A stretch of 64,000 nt of DNA from Bacillota bacterium (lineage in GTDB: Bacteria; Bacillota; Clostridia; Acetivibrionales; DTU013): positions 165,909 through 229,908 of the forward strand of contig JAEZRE010000017.1 in the NCBI GenBank assembly GCA_023412915.1. Reading direction: 5' to 3'. Below the pieces are notes generated by a model. The model saw only the letters and a list, made by a program, of their open reading frames with translations. It did no database searches and was not told where the DNA came from. Both the position numbers and the translations under genes were made by a program. Of this stretch, positions 16,853 through 24,165 are shown one piece after another (the stretch's first letter is position 1; every line of letters begins with the position of its first letter).

Positions 16853-17440
16853 CTACAGCATGCCTTTGGTCGACATTACGCCGGTTATTCTCCCATCGGT
16901 GCGGGAAGCTTCGTCGAGCGCCCTGCCAAAAGCCTTGAAGATCGCCTCCGCCATATGGTGGTTATTGTTTCCATACTGTACGTTGATATGTAGGTTCATA
17001 CCCGCGTTCACGGACACAGCGCGGAAAAATTCTTCAACAAGCTCGGTGTCCATATCGCCTACACGTTCGTTTGTAAAACAGACATTGCACACGAGGTACG
17101 GCCGTCCGCCCAAATCGAGCGACACGGACGCCAGAGCCTCATCCATAGGCACCGTCGATGTTCCATACCTTTTTATGGACTCCTTGCCGCCTAGCGCCTG
17201 CTTCAGCGCTTGACCGAGAACTATGCCTATGTCTTCCACGGTATGGTGGGCATCGACCCTGAGATCGCCGTTGGCTTTGACCTCCAGATCGAACAGACCG
17301 TGCTTCGAAAACAGTGTCAGCATATGATCCAGGAAACCGACTCCGGTTTCGACTGAGGAAATCCCGTTCCCATCGATATCCAGCTTCAGCCTGACGGCCG
17401 TCTCCGCGGTATTCCTGCTTATTTCAGCTATTCTGGCCAT
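16853..17440 (-). CDS. hisB: Imidazoleglycerol-phosphate dehydratase HisB
   Basis: The 195-aa single-domain form shows HMLTLFSKHGLFDLEV, DAHHTVEDIGIVLGQAL and NNNHHMAEAIFKAFGRAL, the His-rich motifs that bind two Mn ions. There is no fused histidinol-phosphatase domain, so that activity must come from elsewhere. The start at 17440 follows CGGAGGTGG; an upstream in-frame start at 17479 has no ribosome site. An inverted repeat and a possible promoter lie just upstream. Confidence 0.96.
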   Translation of the reverse strand: MARIAEISRNTAETAVRLKLDIDGNGISSVETGVGFLDHMLTLFSKHGLFDLEVKANGDLRVDAHHTVEDIGIVLGQALKQALGGKESIKRYGTSTVPMDEALASVSLDLGGRPYLVCNVCFTNERVGDMDTELVEEFFRAVSVNAGMNLHINVQYGNNNHHMAEAIFKAFGRALDEASRTDGRITGVMSTKGML

Positions 17441-17490
17441 TTTCCACCTCCGAATGTATTTCAGTAATTTCCTTCGCAATTATGATTACA

Positions 17491-17546
17491 CTGCAATAAG
17501 TCGATTCATGTTCATGCCGACTTGTTGCAGCAAAATCATTATAACA
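17491..17546 (-). promoter_or_regulatory. hisB leader: extended -10 promoter and 13-bp hairpin
   Basis: On the minus strand TGTTATAAT (17538-17546) is a TGn-extended -10 box with no clear -35. Immediately downstream, 17518-17530 pairs with 17491-17503 over 13 bases (one G-T pair) around a 14-base loop. No T-run follows, so it is not a standard terminator; it could be an operator or an RNA control hairpin. The 199-base hisC-hisB gap is the longest within the his operon. Confidence 0.5.
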
Positions 17547-17639
17547 AAACAAGCCGTTACAATTCCATACCAATTTGATCGCACTGTAAAAGTCGCGGCA
17601 AAAACATTTTAATCACACTTCAGGCATCGGCCCGGCGTC

Positions 17640-18704
17640 TCAATTGCCTTTCAATATTTCATCCAGCGCCCTGATGACCGTATCCATCTCCTCGTCCGTT
17701 CCCATGCTGATACGCAGATAGTTTTCTACGATCGGCTTTTTGAAATAGCGAACCAGTATCCCTCTTTCGCGAAGCGCTGTGAAAATATCCCCGCCGCGTA
17801 TGCTGCAGTGGCTTGCGAACACAAAGTTGGCAGCCGAATCAGCCACGGTGAATCCCCTTTTACGAAGCTCCCGCGTGAACCTCTCTCTCGTTGCAATGAC
17901 CTTTGCGGTGGTCATGCCGTAATATGCCGAGTCCTTCAAGGCGGCAGTCCCCGCAACTATCGCCAGTCTGTCAAGAGTGTACGAGTTGAAGGAATTTTTG
18001 ATGCTTTCCAGTGCCTTTATAAGCTCGCTGTCGCCGAAAGCAAAGCCAATCCGCATACCCGCGAGCGCCCGCGACTTGGAAAACGTCTGTATCACCAGCA
18101 GGTTGGGATAATCCTTGATAAGGCCCACAGCCGTCTCGCCGCCGTAATCTATATATGCCTCGTCCACTATCACGACGACATCGGGATTTCCCTCGAGCAC
18201 TTCGCGGATCTTCGAAAGCGGGAGCGCCTTCCCAGTGGGTGCGTTGGGATTGGCAATTATGATTCCGCCGCTGTTTTGCATGAGCTTTTCCGAAGGTATG
18301 TTCAATTCGCTGTCAAGCGGCGTAGTTACAAAATCGAGTTTGAAGAGTGAAGCATAGACGGGGTAAAAGGAATAGGTGATGTTGGGAAACACAATCGTCC
18401 TTCCGGGGTCGAAGAATGCCATGAACGAGAATGCCAGTACTTCATCCGAGCCGTTTCCTGCAAATATCTGTTCCTTTTTGAGCCCGTAGCTTTCGGCAGC
18501 TGCGCTTACAAGCATATCGCATGTAGGGTCCGGGTAAAGCTTGAGGCTGTCGTCCACAGCTTCCCTTAACGCCTTCAGTACCATCGGCGACGGTCCGTAC
18601 GGGCTCTCGTTCGTATTCAGCTTTATATATTTTCTGTCTCTCGGCTGCTCGCCCGGAACGTAAGGATCGACCCCGGCCGCCAGCCTGCTCCAGTATTTGT
18701 TCAT
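17640..18704 (-). CDS. hisC: Histidinol-phosphate aminotransferase HisC
   Basis: The 354-aa class-I/II PLP aminotransferase shows KLNTNESPYGPS near the N-terminus, FAGNGSDEVLAF, ANPNAPTGKALP, VIVDEAYIDYGG, and TFSKSRALAGMRIGFAFG with the PLP-lysine. It converts imidazole-acetol phosphate to histidinol phosphate. The start at 18704 (MNKYWSRL) has GGGAGAG upstream. Longer in-frame starts to 18749 exist but add residues outside the family pattern. Confidence 0.95.
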   Translation of the reverse strand: MNKYWSRLAAGVDPYVPGEQPRDRKYIKLNTNESPYGPSPMVLKALREAVDDSLKLYPDPTCDMLVSAAAESYGLKKEQIFAGNGSDEVLAFSFMAFFDPGRTIVFPNITYSFYPVYASLFKLDFVTTPLDSELNIPSEKLMQNSGGIIIANPNAPTGKALPLSKIREVLEGNPDVVVIVDEAYIDYGGETAVGLIKDYPNLLVIQTFSKSRALAGMRIGFAFGDSELIKALESIKNSFNSYTLDRLAIVAGTAALKDSAYYGMTTAKVIATRERFTRELRKRGFTVADSAANFVFASHCSIRGGDIFTALRERGILVRYFKKPIVENYLRISMGTDEEMDTVIRALDEILKGN

Positions 18705-18805
18705 ATACAACTCTCCCTGATTCATAGTTACGGCAGTCAAAACCGGCATGCTCCGTCTACCGCCGCATGACGCTAAACTAATTAACTGATGACTGCCTGA
18801 CTGCT

Positions 18806-20119
18806 TTACCGTTTTTCGCCATTCTCCCTGTCAAAGCGGACCTTGATGGCGTTTGCGTGGCCGTCGAGCTTTTCATACTCCGCGAACCGAATGACATATT
18901 CGCTTGCCTTTTCCAGCGCCTGCCTCGTGTAAGAGATCACGCTGGATTTCTTCATATAGTCGGCTACGTTTAGCGGAGAGAAGAATCTGGCGGTCCCTCC
19001 AGTCGGCAGCACGTGGTTGGGTCCTGCGAAATAATCCCCCAGCGGCTCGGGCGACCAGTGCCCGAGGAATACCGCGCCCGCATTTTTCACGTACGACAGC
19101 TTGCTGAAAGGCTCCTCAATGCACAATTCCAGGTGTTCGGGCGCAATGCGGTTGACTACGTCCATTGCCTCGTCGAGATCGTTGACGATTATGGCAGCGC
19201 TGTAATCCGCAAGCGATCTGTCCAGTATGCCCTTCCTCGAAAGCTGTGCATACTGCTTTTCAATCTCTTTTACCACGGCGTTGGCCAACTTCTCGGACGG
19301 CGTTATCAGAATTGAAGCCGAAAGCACGTCATGCTCGGCTTGTGAGAGAAGATCGGCCGCCACAAACACGGGATTTGCGGAATCATCCGCCACAACTGTG
19401 ATCTCGCTGGGGCCGGCAAACATGTCGATGTCGCAGTAGCCGTATACGAGCCTTTTTGCCGTCGATACATAAATGTTGCCGGGGCCGAATATCTTATCCA
19501 CCTTCGGCACCGTCTCCGTTCCGAATACCATGGCCGCGACCGCCTGCGCGCCTCCCATTTTGTATATCTCATCAACACCCGCTTCCTTTGCGGCTGCCAG
19601 CACCGCCGGATCTATCCTTCCGTCGCTGCCGGGAGGCGTTGCCATTATTATTTTCCCTACGCCTGCAACCTTCGCAGGCAGGGTCGTCATGAGGACGGTG
19701 GAGGTCAGCACGGCAGTCCCGCCCGGCACATATATGCCGACCACCTCGAGAGGCCGATAAAGCTGCCCCAGAAGTATTCCGTCCTCCCCCGCCGTAAACC
19801 AGGAGTTCTCCTTCTGCTTCTCATGAAATGCCGTAATGTTGGCTTTAGACTTCCTTATGACATCGATGAGCTTTGGATCGACCGCGTCGTATGCGGCCTT
19901 TATTTCCTCTTCCGATACCTTCATTGAAGAAGAATCGAGCTCTGCCCTGTCGAATTTTTTTGTATATTCAAGAACAGCCTTGTCTCCGTTTTCCCTTACA
20001 TTCGTCAGGATAGCCTCCACGGCTCCGATAACATCCTGCCGGCCGACCCTGTCGCGTCCCACCAGCTTGTCGAACAACCCGGAGTCCTTCCCCTGCCGCA
20101 TATCGATAATTTTTATCAT
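18806..20119 (-). CDS. hisD: Histidinol dehydrogenase HisD
   Basis: The 437-aa protein is full length. FGPGNIYVSTAKRLVYG and DMFAGPSEITVVAD form the NAD-binding part. SQAEHDVLSASILIT, PEHLELCIE, GPNHVLPTGGTARF and DGHANAIKVR hold the Gln, His and Asp zinc ligands and catalytic residues. It performs the last two oxidations, histidinol to histidine. AAGGAGG precedes the ATG. It lies between hisG (43 bases upstream) and hisC. Confidence 0.98.
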   Translation of the reverse strand: MIKIIDMRQGKDSGLFDKLVGRDRVGRQDVIGAVEAILTNVRENGDKAVLEYTKKFDRAELDSSSMKVSEEEIKAAYDAVDPKLIDVIRKSKANITAFHEKQKENSWFTAGEDGILLGQLYRPLEVVGIYVPGGTAVLTSTVLMTTLPAKVAGVGKIIMATPPGSDGRIDPAVLAAAKEAGVDEIYKMGGAQAVAAMVFGTETVPKVDKIFGPGNIYVSTAKRLVYGYCDIDMFAGPSEITVVADDSANPVFVAADLLSQAEHDVLSASILITPSEKLANAVVKEIEKQYAQLSRKGILDRSLADYSAAIIVNDLDEAMDVVNRIAPEHLELCIEEPFSKLSYVKNAGAVFLGHWSPEPLGDYFAGPNHVLPTGGTARFFSPLNVADYMKKSSVISYTRQALEKASEYVIRFAEYEKLDGHANAIKVRFDRENGEKR

Positions 20120-20162
20120 AATTACCTCCTTAATTTAGACATCCATAGACAGCTCTGATTTT

Positions 20163-20822
20163 CTATCGGATATCAGATCCCTGCAGCTGCGCCTTCAACC
20201 CGTCTATGATCGCGTTGATCCTCTCGCTCTCCATCTTCATACTGACGCGGTTGACAACCATCCTCGCGCTGATTTCGGAGATCGTATCCAGCACGACCAA
20301 CCCGTTTTCCTTAAGCGTCCTGCCGCTCTCCACAAGGTCAACGATCACTTCCGAAAGCCCCACGAGCGGCGCCAGTTCGACAGAACCGTTAAGCTTGATT
20401 ATCTCTATCGATTCCCTGCGTTTATGTTCAAAGTATTCACGCGCTATACGCGGATATTTTGTAGCAACCCTTTTGTTATTCAGGCTGTCGAGCTTCCCCG
20501 CCAGTTCGGCAGGTCCCGCGACGACCATCCTGCACGCTGCGAAGCCCAGGTTCAGTACCTCATAAAGATGCCGTCCCTCCTCGAGCAGCGTATCCTTGCC
20601 CACGATGCCTATATCGGCAGCGCCGTATTCAACATATGTAGGAACGTCGGCAGGCTTCACAAGAAAAAACTTTATCCTGCTTTTCTCGTCCGTAAATATC
20701 AGCTTGCGGGACTCATTCCGGTATTCGGAGCAGTCTATCCCAAGCTTTTCGAGCAGTCCGACGGACAGATCCGTCAGCCGTCCCTTTGACAACGCTATAG
20801 TAAGATATCTCAACCTCTTCAC
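20163..20822 (-). CDS. hisG: ATP phosphoribosyltransferase, short form HisG
   Basis: The 219-aa product has LTIALSKGRLTDLSVGLLEKLG at the N-terminus and the PRPP loop region LVESGRTLKENGLVVL. It lacks the C-terminal ACT-like regulatory domain, so it is the short HisG that needs HisZ for activity and histidine feedback. HisZ is encoded immediately upstream with a 4-base overlap. It catalyses the committed first step of histidine synthesis. Confidence 0.97.
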   Translation of the reverse strand: MKRLRYLTIALSKGRLTDLSVGLLEKLGIDCSEYRNESRKLIFTDEKSRIKFFLVKPADVPTYVEYGAADIGIVGKDTLLEEGRHLYEVLNLGFAACRMVVAGPAELAGKLDSLNNKRVATKYPRIAREYFEHKRRESIEIIKLNGSVELAPLVGLSEVIVDLVESGRTLKENGLVVLDTISEISARMVVNRVSMKMESERINAIIDGLKAQLQGSDIR

Positions 20823-22075
20823 CTCTTCAACAATTCACTGAGCTTGACCATGCAAACCTCACCCGACTGGACATAATGTATCTCGACCGTGTCCTCGTCT
20901 ACAATCCTGAGCACGCCTCCGATATTTCTGGCCGCGGCGTATTTTATAGCTTCCCCGGCAGTGCTGCCCGCGATGTCCAATTCCACGACAAGCCCCTGGT
21001 TCCTGAGCTCTGCGCAAAGCTCGATCGCTGTTTTCCTGCCGTGTTCGGCATAGCAGACGAGACTGTCGGTAACAGGTCTCTCCGTATCTATTTTCTGCCT
21101 CTGGAGCGCCATGAGTATCATATTGACACCCAGCGAAAAACCGGTGGCCGGACATTCCTTGCCAAATTCTCCGACCAGTTTGTCATATCTGCCGCCTGTC
21201 AATATGGGAAAACCTACTCCATAGGTGAAACCCCTGAATATGATTCCTGTATCGTAGGAAAGGCCTCTTAGCATGCCCAGATCGACGGAGACATATTGCC
21301 CCAGACCGTAATCCTCCAGTATATTGAGCACCTGACGTATATTTTCCAGTGCATCGCGCGATCTTTTATTCAGTTCAAAGGCTTCAGCCTTCTCTATGAC
21401 ATCGACCGAACCGAAAAAGCCCGGCAGTCCTGAGATCAGCTTTTTAAGCTCCTCACGGATCTCGCTGCGATTCAGGAATTCCTCCAGCCCGACGTAATCC
21501 TTGCGGTCTATGAGTGTTCTGACCTGGGCCGTATCCTTCTCGGAAAGCCCTGTTTCCTCCATCAGTCCGTTGAAAAACTCGACCTGGCCTATATCGACCT
21601 GGAAGTTCTCGAGTCCGGACGCCTTAAGCGCCTGTATCGCCACTGCTATGACTTCGGCGTCGGACTCGGGCGTGCTGACCCCGAGCACTTCGACGCCTGC
21701 CTGTGTGAACTCGTTTTGCTTGCCGCCGCCGTAATCGTTATATCTGAATACGTTCCCGATATATGAGATTCGGACCGGGTAGGCAGCCTCCCTGAATTTT
21801 GTGGCGGTTATCCTTGCCACAGGCACTGTTATGTCAGGCCTCAGCACAAGTATCCTGCCCTGCTGGTCGAAAAACTTGAACATATCCTCCTGGGGCATTG
21901 CGCCTTCATCGGAGGCAAACACATCGTAAAACTCGATGGACGGCGTTTCGACCTCGTTGAAACCGCAGCTTCTGAACAACGCCCTGAGCTTCTGCTCCAG
22001 GCTGCGTTTCAGGCTGCAGTCCTCAAATAATATATCCTGAACTCCATCCGGCGTATAGATTTTCCACTTGGACAC
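20819..22075 (-). CDS. hisZ: ATP phosphoribosyltransferase regulatory subunit HisZ
   Basis: The 418-aa protein is a HisRS-like paralogue: YTPDGVQDILFEDCSLKRSL, the class II motif-2-like region VLRPDITVPVARI, SYIGNVFRYNDYGGGKQNEFTQAGVEVLG, and the later RGLSYDTGIIFRGF with GGRYDKL. The presence of HisG and operon position mark it as HisZ rather than a tRNA synthetase. I start it at the GTG at 22075 (MSKWKIYTPDG), which stands 8 bases after GAGGTG; the GTG at 22090 overlaps that site. It is the first gene of the his operon. Confidence 0.92.
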   Translation of the reverse strand: MSKWKIYTPDGVQDILFEDCSLKRSLEQKLRALFRSCGFNEVETPSIEFYDVFASDEGAMPQEDMFKFFDQQGRILVLRPDITVPVARITATKFREAAYPVRISYIGNVFRYNDYGGGKQNEFTQAGVEVLGVSTPESDAEVIAVAIQALKASGLENFQVDIGQVEFFNGLMEETGLSEKDTAQVRTLIDRKDYVGLEEFLNRSEIREELKKLISGLPGFFGSVDVIEKAEAFELNKRSRDALENIRQVLNILEDYGLGQYVSVDLGMLRGLSYDTGIIFRGFTYGVGFPILTGGRYDKLVGEFGKECPATGFSLGVNMILMALQRQKIDTERPVTDSLVCYAEHGRKTAIELCAELRNQGLVVELDIAGSTAGEAIKYAAARNIGGVLRIVDEDTVEIHYVQSGEVCMVKLSELLKR

Positions 22076-22204
22076 TTGAGCGCACCTCACTTGATCAAAT
22101 TGAACAGAATATTTATGTATATTATAACAAATTTTACGCTATTTTTGTGTTTCATTAATTTATCACTTTAATGTGGTGAATTGATAAATAAATGAATTGC
22201 ATTA

Positions 22205-22234
22205 ATTATAATTTAGGGTCTATAGTTTTGTCAA
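22205..22234 (-). promoter_or_regulatory. his operon promoter
   Basis: On the minus strand TTGACA (22229-22234) and TATAAT (22205-22210) are 18 bases apart, about 130 bases before hisZ. A second possible start, an extended TGTTATAAT box with no clear -35, lies closer to the gene near 22125. An AT-rich partial inverted repeat (TTTATCA...TGATAAA) lies between them and could be an operator. No T-box or attenuator hairpin was recognised. Confidence 0.6.
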
Positions 22235-22311
22235 TGACTTTTTAAATTTATATGTTAAAATGATACTGCCCGCTTGTTACAGTTTTTGTAGTACTGAAGG
22301 GAGGAGCGGCA

Positions 22312-23058
22312 GTGGAATTCAACAACGCAAGAATAATGGAAATTGTGCGCAATCAATTGGCTTTGGATTATAACTGCAAAGCGGAGGATTTTCTATCAAA
22401 CGGAGTATTTTTTTATGAATCCGTACTGAACGAAGGGCGCAGAATGCTTGAAAGGCAATCGCCTTATATCGAAATCGCAACTATGGGAAAAGGCATAGTA
22501 GTTTCAGCCGATGCTGACGATCTGGAGAGAGTAAAACCGATACTGGAGAACAAATTCAGAGATGACCTGTTTTTTGCCCCTTTTTTATTCGGGCATTCTC
22601 TTTATTATGTACCGGAGTGCAATTCCATCAGGCGCCTGCCCTGTCCGTCCGGGTTTACGACCCGCGTCGCGGAAGGCAGTGAAATATACGGGCTGTATAA
22701 CTATAGCGGGTTCATAAATGCATTGCAGTATGATGAAAAAAGTGCCCATCCCGATTATCTGGCTTTATATGCGGTAAAGAACGATGAGATAGCTGGAATA
22801 GCCTGTGCATCCATAGACAGCGGTACCATGTGGCAGATAGGTATCGACGTTTTGCCGCGACACAGGAACGCCGGACTCGCTGTATACCTTGTAAGCAATT
22901 TGGCACTGATGGTAATGGAACGCGGGATCCTGCCATATTACGGCACGGCTTCTTCAAATATCGCGTCGCAAAAAGTGGCATACCGCAGCGGATTTAATAT
23001 CGCATGGATGTGTAATTATAAAAATACGCTCGATTGCAAATCGCCGTTTTTAGTATAA
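22312..23058 (+). CDS. GNAT-family acetyltransferase
   Basis: The 248-aa product has a C-terminal GNAT domain. WQIGIDVLPRHRNAGLAVYL (around residues 181-200) contains the acetyl-CoA loop in a relaxed form, and SSNIASQKVAYRSGFNIAWM is the usual final helix-strand. The first 130 residues form an N-terminal domain with no motif I recognise. The GTG start follows GGGAGGAG. It is transcribed divergently from the his operon. Acceptor unknown. Confidence 0.75.
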   Translation: MEFNNARIMEIVRNQLALDYNCKAEDFLSNGVFFYESVLNEGRRMLERQSPYIEIATMGKGIVVSADADDLERVKPILENKFRDDLFFAPFLFGHSLYYVPECNSIRRLPCPSGFTTRVAEGSEIYGLYNYSGFINALQYDEKSAHPDYLALYAVKNDEIAGIACASIDSGTMWQIGIDVLPRHRNAGLAVYLVSNLALMVMERGILPYYGTASSNIASQKVAYRSGFNIAWMCNYKNTLDCKSPFLV

Positions 23059-23115
23059 TAGGTTGTAGTCACATTAAATGATTTATTATAACAGGCACAA
23101 AGGAGAATGCACATT

Positions 23116-23766
23116 ATGAAGTATAAGGCGGTAATATTCGATCTTGACGGGACGTTACTCGATACTATAGATGATCTCGGCGATTCCATGAACAGCGTGC
23201 TGGAAAGGCACGGCTATCCTGTGCATGACCTCGGGGCTTACAAGTATTTCGTAGGAAACGGCATGCGCAATCTTGTGAAGAGAGCATTGCCTGAAGATAA
23301 GCGCGACAGCGCATCAATCGACCAGGGGCTTATGGAAATGCGCGGCGAATATACTAAAAGGTGGGCCGATAAAACCAGGCCGTATCCCGGTATCCCGTCT
23401 TTGCTGAATGCATTGACCGAAAAAGGCATAAAGCTGGCCGTTTTATCAAATAAACTGGACAGGTTTTCGAAGGATATAGTGGAAAAGCTGCTTCCCGACT
23501 GGAGCTTTTACCCGGTATACGGCGAAAGGGACGGAGTTCCAATAAAGCCAGATCCGGCCGGAGCTCTTGAAATAGTCAAGATATTGGGGTTCAGCCCCGA
23601 TGAATTCCTGTACCTTGGCGATACCGGCATAGACATGCAGACCGCCGTATCCGCGGGCATGTATGCGATAGGCGTGCTCTGGGGCTTCCGGAATGCGGAG
23701 GAGCTTGTGAATAACGGTGCTGATATGGTCATCGAAGACCCGCTGGAGGTTCTAAAGCTGCTGTAA
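23116..23766 (+). CDS. HAD-family phosphatase, phosphoglycolate phosphatase-like
   Basis: The 216-aa product has the four HAD motifs. KAVIFDLDGTLLDT contains the nucleophile Asp and the acid/base Asp, LAVLSNK contains the Ser, KPDP contains the Lys, and FLYLGDTGIDMQTAVSAGM contains the metal-binding Asp. A helical cap (subclass I) lies between motifs 1 and 2. This is the Gph/PgpX type that removes phosphate from phosphoglycolate or similar small metabolites. The ATG at 23116 has AAAGGAG 10 bases upstream; the one at 23107 is too close to it. Confidence 0.85.
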   Translation: MKYKAVIFDLDGTLLDTIDDLGDSMNSVLERHGYPVHDLGAYKYFVGNGMRNLVKRALPEDKRDSASIDQGLMEMRGEYTKRWADKTRPYPGIPSLLNALTEKGIKLAVLSNKLDRFSKDIVEKLLPDWSFYPVYGERDGVPIKPDPAGALEIVKILGFSPDEFLYLGDTGIDMQTAVSAGMYAIGVLWGFRNAEELVNNGADMVIEDPLEVLKLL

Positions 23767-23821
23767 CCTGAAATGACAGATCGGCCTTATGTACAAGCCT
23801 TTCCACAACACTAATATATCG

Positions 23822-24016
23822 TCAGTCGAGACGCAGCTCGGAAGCTATACTGTCGAATTGATTTCTGGCACAGCTCCGCCCGTTCCAGTGACTGCAGTCG
23901 CTGCAGGAGACGCCGCCGGAGCTTCTTCCCGGTTTCACCGGCTGCCTGTAGCTGAGATGGCTGCAGGACCGGGCTATCGTCGATAGATTATCCTCGTTGT
24001 AATCGTATATGTCCAT
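23822..24016 (-). CDS. Small Cys-containing protein, 64 aa
   Basis: A good GGAGG site stands 6 bases before the ATG at 24016. The product begins MDIYDYNEDNLSTIARSC and ends with SCSDCSHWNGRSCARNQFDS followed by IASELRLD. The CxxCxHWxxxxC pattern followed by an amphipathic helix suggests a small metal-binding domain. I do not recognise a named family. A strong terminator-like hairpin lies between it and pcrA, with only 27 bases from the end of its T-run to the start codon, so no separate promoter fits there. Confidence 0.65.
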   Translation of the reverse strand: MDIYDYNEDNLSTIARSCSHLSYRQPVKPGRSSGGVSCSDCSHWNGRSCARNQFDSIASELRLD

Positions 24017-24043
24017 AACTTGCCTCCGAAAAAAGTTTCTTAA

Positions 24044-24106
24044 ATAAAAAAACGGCATATGCTGCAGACCTATTATTCACATTAAGTCTGCAGTATATAC
24101 CGCATA
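24044..24106 (-). terminator. Large terminator hairpin after pcrA
   Basis: About 17 bp of stem (24053-24070 with 24085-24103, with small bulges) is followed on the minus strand by seven T. It ends about 60 bases after the pcrA stop and directly precedes the small Cys gene on the same strand. Confidence 0.75.
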
Positions 24107-24165
24107 TGTTCCCGCTCTGTATTCAACCGACAGTTACCCGGCTGAGGTTCCGAGCCGACTTGTTT

